Shown here in pieces: positions 1-6,822 of a stretch of 8,964 nt of DNA. Origin of the DNA: a bacterium UBP2_UBA4780 (GTDB lineage: Bacteria; Edwardsbacteria; AC1; EtOH8); the NCBI GenBank assembly GCA_002403115.1, contig DHHE01000008.1, forward strand, positions 1 through 8,964. Direction: 5' to 3'. Positions within the stretch are counted from its first letter, which is position 1. Each line of letters begins with the position of its first letter. The notes beneath the pieces were generated by a model. That model was not told the DNA's origin. It saw only the letters and a program-made list of their open reading frames with translations, and did not search any database. The translations under genes were made by a program, and so were the position numbers.

Positions 1-756
1 CTACGCCGAAAGGAAAGGGCGCGAGCCCTGGAGCTGTACGGCAAAGCGATGGAATTATGCCGCGAGAACCGGCTTGACCGTGAACTGAAGGATTTGAAAA
101 AGGCCTTTCCCGGGCTTGAGCGCAGAATGCCGCGGGTTTCGTCATCCCCGGGAAGGACGCCGTCGCGCCTTCGCATTGAGGTCATGGGAAGTTTCCGTGT
201 TTTCCCCAAGGGCCGAGACCGGGAGCTTCATGACGAAGAATGGGGCACAGTGATGGGCCGGGGTATCCTGGCCTGCCTGCTGACGCTGGGGTACGGAAGC
301 CAGACCGGAGTATCACGCCAGAAGCTTTTCGACCTTTTCTGGTCTGGCCGGAGCGCGGAAAAAAGCCTGAAGGTAATCATATCACGGTTGCGGCGCCTTT
401 TGGGCCCGGCCGACATCATCGAGTTTAAAAACGGCGGGTACCGGTTCAACTGGGAGGCAATCGGGGTGACGTTGGACCGTGAGCAGTTCGAGGACTTGTG
501 GCGCCGGGGGGAGCGGCTGGAGAATAAAGGAGACCTCTCGGGCGCTTGGTCATGCTACGAGCAGGCGGCATCTTTCTACCGGGGACGGTACCTGGAGGAT
601 ATCGAAGGCTCTTGGGCCGAAGGAAGCCGGCAGAACATGGATGAGGCTCAACGGGCTTTATTGTCGAAATTAGCCGATATCTCAAAGAAACTGGGACGCC
701 TGGAAACGATGTATTTTTATCAAGACAGACTTGGACAAATCGGTAAAAAGGGCTAA
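1..756 (+). CDS. SARP/BTAD-type transcriptional regulator, 3' part (5' end outside window)
   Basis: The frame is open from the first base of the window and ends at TAA 754-756, so the gene is cut at its 5' end; the internal ATG at 49 is very unlikely to be the start. About the first 50 codons form a charged, Ala/Leu/Glu-rich helical stretch like the last helices of a TPR array. From about 166 the protein enters a winged-helix region: an LRIEVMGSFRV strand, a Leu-rich helix, a VSRQKLFDLFW helix, and ISRLRRLLG as the likely recognition helix, closing with GYRF near 436-447. From VTLDREQF (about 466) to the stop it resembles a bacterial transcriptional activator domain (helical, TPR-like). In the SARP family this pair binds DNA and activates transcription. 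Here the DNA-binding unit is C-terminal, as in large MalT-like ATPase/TPR regulators, so the missing N-terminus may be an ATPase-TPR sensor; that part is inference. Whether it controls the downstream exported-protein genes is unknown; a terminator separates them. Confidence 0.8.
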   Translation, partial: LRRKERARALELYGKAMELCRENRLDRELKDLKKAFPGLERRMPRVSSSPGRTPSRLRIEVMGSFRVFPKGRDRELHDEEWGTVMGRGILACLLTLGYGSQTGVSRQKLFDLFWSGRSAEKSLKVIISRLRRLLGPADIIEFKNGGYRFNWEAIGVTLDREQFEDLWRRGERLENKGDLSGAWSCYEQAASFYRGRYLEDIEGSWAEGSRQNMDEAQRALLSKLADISKKLGRLETMYFYQDRLGQIGKKG

Positions 757-770
757 GTTTTTTAGCCCTT
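748..770. terminator. Inverted repeat overlapping the regulator stop codon
   Basis: A perfect 9-bp stem (AAGGGCTAA at 748-756, TTAGCCCTT at 762-770) surrounds a 5-nt GTTTT loop, and the stop codon TAA lies inside the left arm. On the plus strand no U-tract follows (next bases GCAACT), so it is a weak terminator in that direction and may instead protect the 3' end. Read on the minus strand the stem is followed by a short T run, which would suit termination of antisense transcription. Confidence 0.5.
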
Positions 771-799
771 GCAACTCAAAGGCAATTAGGCAGTTAGGG

Positions 800-825
800 C
801 CGCGGCTGGACGCCGCGGTTTTTTT
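800..825 (+). terminator. Rho-independent terminator after the regulator gene
   Basis: A 7-bp all-GC stem (CCGCGGC 800-806 with GCCGCGG 812-818) with loop TGGAC is followed at once by seven T residues (819-825). This is the standard shape of an intrinsic terminator. It ends the regulator transcript and implies that the peptidase gene downstream has its own promoter. Confidence 0.9.
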
Positions 826-850
826 ATCCACAATCCCGTTAACCCAATCG

Positions 851-878
851 TTTACCTTATTATGGTATTAAGTATTTA
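851..878 (+). promoter_or_regulatory. AT-rich candidate promoter zone for the peptidase gene
   Basis: Between the terminator and the peptidase start there is a short AT-rich island in otherwise GC-rich DNA. Possible elements are TTTACC (851-856) with TATTTA (873-878) at 16-nt spacing, and a better -10-like TATTAT at 858-863 that has no good -35. The matches to the sigma70 consensus are partial, so location by context is stronger than any one hexamer. Confidence 0.35.
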
Positions 879-933
879 CAAAGCCAGGCATTCCGCCAGG
901 CCGCCAAGGCAGGGTGCCGGAAAAATCAACGGA

Positions 934-940
934 AGAAAGG
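934..940 (+). promoter_or_regulatory. Ribosome binding site that fixes the peptidase start at 947
   Basis: AGAAAGG lies six bases before ATG 947. The alternative in-frame GTG at 914 would add 11 charged residues in front of a perfect signal peptide and has no comparable site, so ATG 947 is preferred. Confidence 0.65.
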
Positions 941-946
941 GTGCAA

Positions 947-3028
947 ATGCGAAACGCGCTCCTATCGGCGATGGTTCTCATGGCGCTGGCACTGCCGGCG
1001 GCAGCCCAGGCAGAATGGACCGTCATGGTCTACATGGCCGCGGACAACAACCTCGACAAATTAGCGCTCCGCGACATCAACGCCATGGAGACCGCCTCCT
1101 ACAGCTCCGGAAAGGTCAACGTCATCGTCCAGGTCGACCGCAGCGAATTCGGCGACTGGAAAACCTGCCGCAGGTACAAGATCAAGCAGGATAGCAACAC
1201 CAACGCGATCGGTTCCCCTATGCTCCAGGACCTGGGCGAGATCAACAGCGGGAGCGCCTACCGTCTCCGTACATTCGTGGAATGGGCCAAGCAATCCTAC
1301 CCGGCCAACAGGTACTCTCTGATAATATGGGGCCACGGCCGCGGATACAAGGGCTTTTGTTCTGATTACAAAGATTCAGGCGAGATGGATTTCTCCAACG
1401 CCGGAAACTTCACCTTGGAGATGGGCAAAGTTAAAACCGCCCTGGGGGGCAAGTTACAGCATATGATGTTCCACAACTGCTTCATGGGCATGTGGGAGGC
1501 GGCCTGGATGTGCGCGCCGTATGCTGATTACCTGAACGTCTCCCAGGATGAACTAGCCATGATAAATTGGAAGGGCATATTCAACTCGATGAACGCCAAT
1601 CCGGCCATGAGCGGATACTCCCTGGGATGCAGTATCATAGACCAGACCAGCGGGGAACGCACCATGTCCCTTCTGTCCCTGGGAGCCATGGAAAACGTCA
1701 CCGACAACGTCAACCGGCTGGCGCTGACGTTGCTTAAAGCCAGGAAGGAAGGCTACGAGAGTGTGCAGGCCGGGGCGCTGAACTCGAGCCTTAAGTTCGG
1801 AACAGCTCCCAGCGTAGGGACAAGTTATCAATACTATATCGATCTGCTTGATTACGCCAACCGTCTAAAGAACGGCCAAGGTCCAGTATACATGAAAAAG
1901 GCCGCAGGCGATATGGCATCAGCCGTATTGAATGCCGTCAAGAAAGTAAAGAATACGACGCCATACCTGAGCGCGGGAGGAATAAGCATCTATCATTGCG
2001 GTTTCTCGGGCGCAGTGGCAGCGACAGATTACCAATATATAAATTATCCCCATGACTACTTCTGGCGAAACTATTTAGACAACGACCCTCTTCCCAACTA
2101 CGCGGTGACGGTCCCGCAATTATATTACTGGGAGTCGGCGACGACGCCTACCGGGATGACCGGCGACGACGCTACGGTCACCTTGAATCTGCCGTTCACC
2201 TTCAACCTGTACGGGCCCAGCTCCCTCTGGTTCAACACTTCCCCGAACGGCGCCAATTACACCAAGGTCCATGTCAGCACCAACGGCTTGCTGTCATTCG
2301 ACGGGCCGACTACCTCATGGACTCCGACGCTCCTGCCGAGCATCACCGGCCCCAACGCCCTGATCGCGGTGTTCTGGCGGGACCTGTACGTCGACGCCCA
2401 AGCCAGCGTCACCTATTACTCGTCGCCAAGCAAGTTCGTGGTATCCTGGAACAACGTCAGGAACCAGTCCAACGCCAACCGCCAGACCTTTCAATGCGTC
2501 TTGTATCCGAACGGGTCGTTTAAGGTCATCGTCATGTCGTGCACCAACGACAAACCGACGGCCATGGGCGTGGAAAACCGCAGCGGAACGCTGGGGGTCT
2601 GCAACGCCAGGATAGACGATTACCTGAGTGGATATACCCCGAACACGCCGTTTGCGCTGGTTTACACCCAGCCGAGCGACTGGAACTTCGGGCGTGGCAA
2701 AGGCGACGAGTCGGCCAGCCATCCTGACCCGGCGCTGCCAACGCCGGCGCCGGGCGCCTTAGCTCTGGAAGTAAGCCCGAACCCGGTGCGGGCCCGGGCA
2801 AGCTTCAACGTACATCTGCCCTCGGCGTCGCGGGTGGTGCTGACCGTCTACAACATCGCCGGACAGACCGTCGCCAGGCTGGCTGACGAGAACCTGCCCG
2901 CGGGGAGCCACGGGCTGGAGCTGGACATGACAAGAGCCGGCAGCGCGCCGCTCAAGCCGGGGACCTACATCTGCCGGCTGGAGGCGGGCACGGCATCGTG
3001 CACCAGGAGGTTCGTCGTCGTCCGGTAA
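947..3028 (+). CDS. Exported clostripain-family (C11) cysteine peptidase with nidogen-like and C-terminal sorting domains
   Basis: The protein is 693 aa from ATG 947. Residues 1-22 are a Sec signal peptide ending in AQA before Glu-Trp. The mature N-terminus is WTVMVYMAADNNLD, the hallmark opening strand of clostripain-like C11 peptidases. The expected catalytic dyad is visible: His130 in IIWGHGRG and Cys178 in FHNCFMG, 48 residues apart, close to the spacing reported for the family member PmC11. Family members cleave after Arg/Lys and often self-process; specificity here is inferred, not seen. Residues about 390-555 look like a nidogen-type beta-sandwich (VHVSTNGLLSFDG, LIAVFWRDL, then a TFQC...NGSF strand and MGVENRSG). 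Residues 611-693 form the shared 83-residue C-terminal tag. The gene lies after a terminator and leader, and no terminator is evident before the next gene. GC content rises sharply at the peptidase/nidogen boundary. The clostripain call is firm; the nidogen-like call is moderate. Confidence 0.88.
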   Translation: MRNALLSAMVLMALALPAAAQAEWTVMVYMAADNNLDKLALRDINAMETASYSSGKVNVIVQVDRSEFGDWKTCRRYKIKQDSNTNAIGSPMLQDLGEINSGSAYRLRTFVEWAKQSYPANRYSLIIWGHGRGYKGFCSDYKDSGEMDFSNAGNFTLEMGKVKTALGGKLQHMMFHNCFMGMWEAAWMCAPYADYLNVSQDELAMINWKGIFNSMNANPAMSGYSLGCSIIDQTSGERTMSLLSLGAMENVTDNVNRLALTLLKARKEGYESVQAGALNSSLKFGTAPSVGTSYQYYIDLLDYANRLKNGQGPVYMKKAAGDMASAVLNAVKKVKNTTPYLSAGGISIYHCGFSGAVAATDYQYINYPHDYFWRNYLDNDPLPNYAVTVPQLYYWESATTPTGMTGDDATVTLNLPFTFNLYGPSSLWFNTSPNGANYTKVHVSTNGLLSFDGPTTSWTPTLLPSITGPNALIAVFWRDLYVDAQASVTYYSSPSKFVVSWNNVRNQSNANRQTFQCVLYPNGSFKVIVMSCTNDKPTAMGVENRSGTLGVCNARIDDYLSGYTPNTPFALVYTQPSDWNFGRGKGDESASHPDPALPTPAPGALALEVSPNPVRARASFNVHLPSASRVVLTVYNIAGQTVARLADENLPAGSHGLELDMTRAGSAPLKPGTYICRLEAGTASCTRRFVVVR
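2777..3025 (+). other. C-terminal FlgD-Ig/T9SS-type-A-like tag of the C11 peptidase (83 residues)
   Basis: The tag runs from PNPVRA to the terminal FVVVR. It shares Leu22, Asn26, Gly29-Gln30, Leu35, Gly43, Asp50, Gly62, Tyr64, Leu68, Gly71 and Val81 (tag numbering) with the three other tags in the window. Cysteines occur at tag positions 66 and 75. It resembles the beta-sandwich domains that direct secretion or anchoring in FCB bacteria. Confidence 0.85.
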
Positions 3029-3213
3029 ACTGACGGAAGCGGCGCATGAAGCAGGCAGCACAGGGGTTCAGGAGGCGGGGCCATCTCTCTAAAACAAGGC
3101 AATTACCACTCGCTGGGTCAGCTGATATGCCGCCATGACTGCGAGAACCGGGCCGCAAGCTTATCGATCGTTATGCAACACAGAACAACAGCAAAACATA
3201 AAGGAGAGGACAA
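3029..3213. other. Intergenic spacer between the peptidase and propeller genes
   Basis: This 185-nt gap is the longest in the exported-protein block. I see no stem with a T-tract, so read-through from the peptidase gene is possible. A weak promoter-like pair (TTACCA 3103-3108, GATATG 3124-3129) is not convincing. The only clear signal is the SD sequence at its end (AAGGAGAGG 3201-3209). Confidence 0.5.
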
Positions 3214-4626
3214 ATGTCACGGTACGCATTAATTATGGTGACAGTTGCTTGCCTGATGCAGGCGACCGGTGGCGCCGCCGGATGGCAACAATGGGACAAC
3301 TATGGGGTAGGTTATGCTAACGGCGGCCATATCAATGAGATCGTGGCGTCGGGGGAAGCGGTGTACGTCGGCGGATCGTTCGATCAGATTGGCGGGAAAA
3401 CCGCCAAGAACATCGCGAAATGGAATTGCGGAACGGGGTCTTGGTCGATATTAGGGTCTAATTTATCTGGAGGCGGAGTTTACGGGGAGGTAAATGCCAT
3501 CGCGGTGGACGGCAGCGGCAATGTGTACGTTGGCGGCGAATTTAACGGTACACAGGGCACGACGGCCCGGAATATCGCCAAGTGGATCGGTGGCGTATGG
3601 GATCCGCTAGGCGGCGGCCTGAACGGTAAAGTAAACGCAGTAGCCTACTACAAAGGCAAAATGTATGCCATGGGATTATTTGGTTACACTGCCAATGGGC
3701 AATCCCCCTGGTTGAACGGTTTTGCTCGGTGGAACGGCAGCCAGTGGGAGGCGGTGCTTCCCGGGCAGCATTGGTTAGGCTGGTATTCGAACGCGATGGC
3801 CGTGGCAGATGATAAGCTATATTACAATAGATGCAGTCTAAGTGGCATGGGTTTCTATAAATATGACGGAAATACAAACAGCATACTGGGGATGTTCGAC
3901 GGAAGTATTTATGCAATTCTGGTCGACGGATCCGATGTCTACGTCGGAGGCGACTTTACCGTCATCAACTCCAACATCCAAGCCAGGGGAATAGCTAAGT
4001 ACAATGGTGCGTCATGGTGCGAATTGGGCGGAGGTGTTTCCAGCCAAACGGGATATCCGGCCGTGACGTCACTGGTCAAGTACAATGACAGGATCTATGT
4101 CGGCGGCGAATTCACCGCGGCCGGCGCAGTTCCTGTGAACAATATTGTCGCTTGGGATGGGAATAACTGGTCGTCGCTGATCGGCGGGACGAACAAGAAA
4201 ATCACTGCCATGGCGAGGACGAGGGAGACCATGTTCGTTGGCGGCGACTTCAGCAAGGCCGGAAGGACCACGTGCTACAAGCACGCCAAGTACGTGCTCA
4301 CGCCGACCTGCAACTTGGCAAGCCCGGCGCCGACAAACACCGGCGTCCATGAAATAGCGCTTTGCCCGGCGAGGCCCAATCCCTGCCGGGGCAGCACGGA
4401 GATCCGCTACAACCTCCCGCAGCCGTGCAGAACCACGCTCAAGCTCTACAATGTATCCGGCCAGCTGGTTCGAACGCTGGTCGACGAAGAACGGCCATCG
4501 GGGTCCTTTTCCGTGAATTGGGACTGCCGGGACAACCGTGGGGACAGGGTCGCAGCGGGCGTATACCTGTGCCATCTGACGGGTGGGGATCAGAATTCAT
4601 CGCAAACCCTGATAGTGCTTCCGTGA
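3214..4626 (+). CDS. Exported seven-repeat beta-propeller protein (Rax2/Kelch-like repeats) with C-terminal tag
   Basis: The protein is 470 aa. ATG 3214 is chosen for the strong SD AAGGAGAGG just upstream. Residues 1 to about 23 are a signal peptide (MSRYALIMVT core, Gly/Ala-rich end). The body carries repeats built on (V/I/M)(Y/F)VGG(D/E/S)F, followed by G, NIAKWN/NG, W and LGGG; their anchors fall at residues 50, 104, 150, 202, 242, 294 and 340. That is seven units about 40-54 residues apart, fitting a seven-bladed propeller. Unit 3 (MYAMGLF) is altered and unit 4 (LYYNRC) has lost the motif. Such propellers usually act as binding scaffolds; no catalytic residues stand out and no ligand can be named. 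Residues 388-470 are the shared tag. Codon use is clearly more AT-rich than in the genes downstream (for example about 42% GC at 3841-3900), suggesting a different history for the propeller part. The next gene follows after 45 nt. Confidence 0.82.
   Translation: MSRYALIMVTVACLMQATGGAAGWQQWDNYGVGYANGGHINEIVASGEAVYVGGSFDQIGGKTAKNIAKWNCGTGSWSILGSNLSGGGVYGEVNAIAVDGSGNVYVGGEFNGTQGTTARNIAKWIGGVWDPLGGGLNGKVNAVAYYKGKMYAMGLFGYTANGQSPWLNGFARWNGSQWEAVLPGQHWLGWYSNAMAVADDKLYYNRCSLSGMGFYKYDGNTNSILGMFDGSIYAILVDGSDVYVGGDFTVINSNIQARGIAKYNGASWCELGGGVSSQTGYPAVTSLVKYNDRIYVGGEFTAAGAVPVNNIVAWDGNNWSSLIGGTNKKITAMARTRETMFVGGDFSKAGRTTCYKHAKYVLTPTCNLASPAPTNTGVHEIALCPARPNPCRGSTEIRYNLPQPCRTTLKLYNVSGQLVRTLVDEERPSGSFSVNWDCRDNRGDRVAAGVYLCHLTGGDQNSSQTLIVLP
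3361..4251 (+). repeat. Seven tandem propeller-blade protein repeats
   Basis: Anchor motifs begin at 3361, 3523, 3661, 3817, 3937, 4093 and 4231. Units 1, 2, 5, 6 and 7 keep (Y/F)VGG followed by S/E/D and F; unit 3 reads YAMGLF and unit 4 has lost the motif. The DNA of the repeats has diverged, so this is an old protein-level repeat rather than a recent tandem duplication. Confidence 0.75.
4375..4623 (+). other. C-terminal FlgD-Ig/T9SS-type-A-like tag of the first propeller (83 residues)
   Basis: The tag runs from PNPCRG to the terminal LIVLP. It is ungapped against the other three tags and contains the LYNVSGQLVRTL strand typical of the family. Cysteines lie at tag positions 4, 18, 51 and 66. 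It ends in Pro, whereas the other tags end in Arg. The first 17 nt (4375-4391) are identical to the start of the tag at 8239. Confidence 0.85.
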
Positions 4627-4671
4627 TATTGCGGCAATCCTTCCGGCCTACAGCGATATCGAAGGTGAAGC

Positions 4672-6777
4672 ATGCGAATCAAACATAACACGGCCATCGT
4701 CCTGGCTCTCCTGCTGTCGGCGGGCGCCGGCCGGGCATCGTCCATCAGCCAGACCCAGGCCTACGGGAACTTCGAGACCGCCGGGGTCATCATCCGGGTT
4801 GACGGAATGGACTTCGACGAGACGGCCACGGTGGAATACAAGCGATCCTCTGATCCGGACCATGCCTGGGGACATGATTTCGTGCGCTATGACGGAAACC
4901 ACATGGCCACCAGCCTGTTCGGCCTGGCCCCGAACACCTCCTACGATCTGCGCATCACCCTGCACGACCCGGACGGGGTCACCGGGACCAACCCGGTCAC
5001 GGCAACGATTTCCACCAGGCCGGAGTACGCCCTGCCAACTCCATTGCGGGTGGTGAACGTCGCCAACCAGACCGAGCTGAACGCGGCCGTAACGGGTGCC
5101 CAGCCCGGGGACGAGATCCGGCTGGCCGCAGGAACCTATCCCGACGGTATCCATGTCTATAACAGGTCCGGTACTTCGGACCACCCCATCGTCTTCACCA
5201 GCCAGGGGACGGCCAAGCCCCTGATCAACGGCAACTCCGACGGCGGAATCGAACTCGAAGGCTCGGGGCACTTAGTGCTCGACGACCTGGAGGTGCACAA
5301 CGAGGCCGGCGACGGGATCTACATCCGCGGCTCGCATCACGTGGTGGTCCGCCGATGCTACGTGCATGATAGCCGCCCGGGAGACTACACCAGCAACATC
5401 TTCATCTGCCACAGCGAGGAGTCGGTCCCGCCGTATGCCGGCAATTACCTGATCTTGGACAACGTCATCGGCGACGACGTCCACGATGCTGTTGAGGAGG
5501 ACCAGGGTCCGGGCCCGTCCTACGTCAATGTTCAGGGACAATCATACTTTGGCATCCGCTGCGATTACCAGCCGGGCGGGTTCCTCACCGTCCGCGGCAA
5601 CGTTATCTACGGCGTGGTCGACGGCATCCATCCCACGGGCGATGAGGGCCAGGTCCCGGTGATGGGGCCGGACGACCCCAACGTGCTGAACACCTGGCGC
5701 GACCAGAATCTCGACCTCTACGACAACGTGATCTACGACTGCAAGGACGACTGCATCGAGTGCGACGGCCACATGGTAAACGGCCGGATCTTCCGCAACC
5801 GGCTGGGGAAGTGCGAAAACGCAATAACCGTCTCCCCCTTCTATCCCGGGCCGCTGTTCGTATTGCGCAACTCCGCCCACGGATTCCACCAGAACTGCAT
5901 CAAGCAGAACACCGGGGTGGCCGGCATCTCCCGCAACGTGCTCTTCTACCACAATACCTTCCGGGAGAAGGCGAGGAGCAATCCGCCGCACTGCGGGGAC
6001 GAGCACTGCCTGTACCGGGGTGAGCCGGCATATCAACAGCAGTTCACCTACCACAACAACATCTTCTACGCCCGCGGTCGCGTTTACAACGGCGACTTGT
6101 ACAACTCAGGCCAATACCACCGGTACGACGTCTTCGACCACAACCTGATGTACAGCACCCGGCAGACCGATCCCACCTACGCTTACAAGTGGGTCTGCGC
6201 CCACGGCGACCCCCTCAACAACACCCGCTATGCAGACCTGGCGTCGTTCCGGGCAGCTACCGGCCAGGAGTCCCACGGGGTCTGGGGCGACCCCCTGCTG
6301 GACACAACGTTGTTGGCGGGATATCCGGTCAACTCAAAGCTTCAGGACCTGAGGATAACGGCCGGCTCGCCGGCCATCGACCAGGGGACGCCGATAGCGG
6401 GCATCAACGACAGCTATTTCGGATCAGCTCCGGATATCGGGGCCTACGAGCATGGCGGGGCCGGTGTGGAAGCAGGGCCGGACGAAATCGGCCCGACTCC
6501 GGACCTGCGGCTCGAACCCAGCCGGCCCAATCCCTTTGCCCACCGTACCATGATCTCATATTTTAACCGCTTACCGGGCCGGATATCCCTGACGGTTTTC
6601 AACGCCGCCGGGCAAAAGATTAAAGTCCTGGCCGACCAGCACCAAAGAGCCGGGTGGCATCGGACGGCTTGGGACGGCAGGAACGAGGCCAATCGCAGGG
6701 TCGGCGCCGGGATATACTTCGTCGCCTTGAACGCCGGAATGGTTTCGCAACGCCTGCGGCTGGTGGTGGTGCGCTGA
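4672..6777 (+). CDS. Exported Fn3-like / right-handed parallel beta-helix protein with C-terminal tag
   Basis: The protein is 701 aa, with GAAGGTG (4661-4667) as SD before ATG 4672. Residues 1 to about 22 are a signal peptide (hydrophobic AIVLALLLSAGAG). Residues about 28-120 look like a fibronectin-III-type sandwich (LFGLAPNTSYDLRITLHD is typical). From about 125 the chain has the standard opening of pectate-lyase-like beta-helices (TELNAAVTGAQPGDEIRLAAGTY), then many N-x-I/V turns such as NVIYG and NNIFYA. It closes near 564-592 with SPAIDQG...DIGAYEHGG, the usual C-terminal cap of choice-of-anchor Q-type helices. A CKDDCIECDG segment (357-366) places Asp359, Asp360, Glu363 and Asp365 on one face, which suggests a metal or sugar site. 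Residues 619-701 are the shared tag. Members of this fold are mostly polysaccharide lyases or binding proteins; no specific family or substrate can be assigned. It sits 45 nt from both neighbours and is probably co-transcribed. Confidence 0.85.
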   Translation: MRIKHNTAIVLALLLSAGAGRASSISQTQAYGNFETAGVIIRVDGMDFDETATVEYKRSSDPDHAWGHDFVRYDGNHMATSLFGLAPNTSYDLRITLHDPDGVTGTNPVTATISTRPEYALPTPLRVVNVANQTELNAAVTGAQPGDEIRLAAGTYPDGIHVYNRSGTSDHPIVFTSQGTAKPLINGNSDGGIELEGSGHLVLDDLEVHNEAGDGIYIRGSHHVVVRRCYVHDSRPGDYTSNIFICHSEESVPPYAGNYLILDNVIGDDVHDAVEEDQGPGPSYVNVQGQSYFGIRCDYQPGGFLTVRGNVIYGVVDGIHPTGDEGQVPVMGPDDPNVLNTWRDQNLDLYDNVIYDCKDDCIECDGHMVNGRIFRNRLGKCENAITVSPFYPGPLFVLRNSAHGFHQNCIKQNTGVAGISRNVLFYHNTFREKARSNPPHCGDEHCLYRGEPAYQQQFTYHNNIFYARGRVYNGDLYNSGQYHRYDVFDHNLMYSTRQTDPTYAYKWVCAHGDPLNNTRYADLASFRAATGQESHGVWGDPLLDTTLLAGYPVNSKLQDLRITAGSPAIDQGTPIAGINDSYFGSAPDIGAYEHGGAGVEAGPDEIGPTPDLRLEPSRPNPFAHRTMISYFNRLPGRISLTVFNAAGQKIKVLADQHQRAGWHRTAWDGRNEANRRVGAGIYFVALNAGMVSQRLRLVVVR
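6526..6774 (+). other. C-terminal FlgD-Ig/T9SS-type-A-like tag of the beta-helix protein (83 residues)
   Basis: The tag runs from PNPFAH to the terminal LVVVR. It is the same length as, and ungapped with, the other tags, with FNAAGQ in place of YNxxGQ and no cysteine at all. Confidence 0.85.
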
Positions 6778-6822
6778 GATCATCACCTACCGGGCAACTC
6801 AGCGGAAAAACCAGGATAGAAC

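Noticed and set aside
883..910. Near-repeats GCCAGGC (883-889, 895-901) and GCCAAGGC (903-910) upstream of the peptidase gene, considered as regulator operator sites
   Set aside because: They are too short and close to local GC bias to separate from chance without comparison to related leaders.
914..946. GTG 914 as start of the peptidase gene
   Set aside because: It adds a charged 11-residue extension before a complete signal peptide; ATG 947 has the better ribosome binding site.
862..1194. Plus-strand open frame overlapping the promoter zone and the start of the peptidase gene
   Set aside because: It runs in another frame through the signal peptide region, gives an Arg/Gly/Gln-rich product with no domain, and has no ribosome site.
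3110..3144. Imperfect hairpin (TCGC...GTCA with TGAC...GCGA) between the peptidase and propeller genes
   Set aside because: The stem is short and interrupted, the loop is long (15 nt) and no T-tract follows, so it is not a credible terminator.
4648..6054. Consecutive minus-strand open frames opposite the beta-helix gene
   Set aside because: They are stretches of the same antisense frame divided by stops, with Val/Asp-rich translations mirroring the sense codons and no plausible starts.
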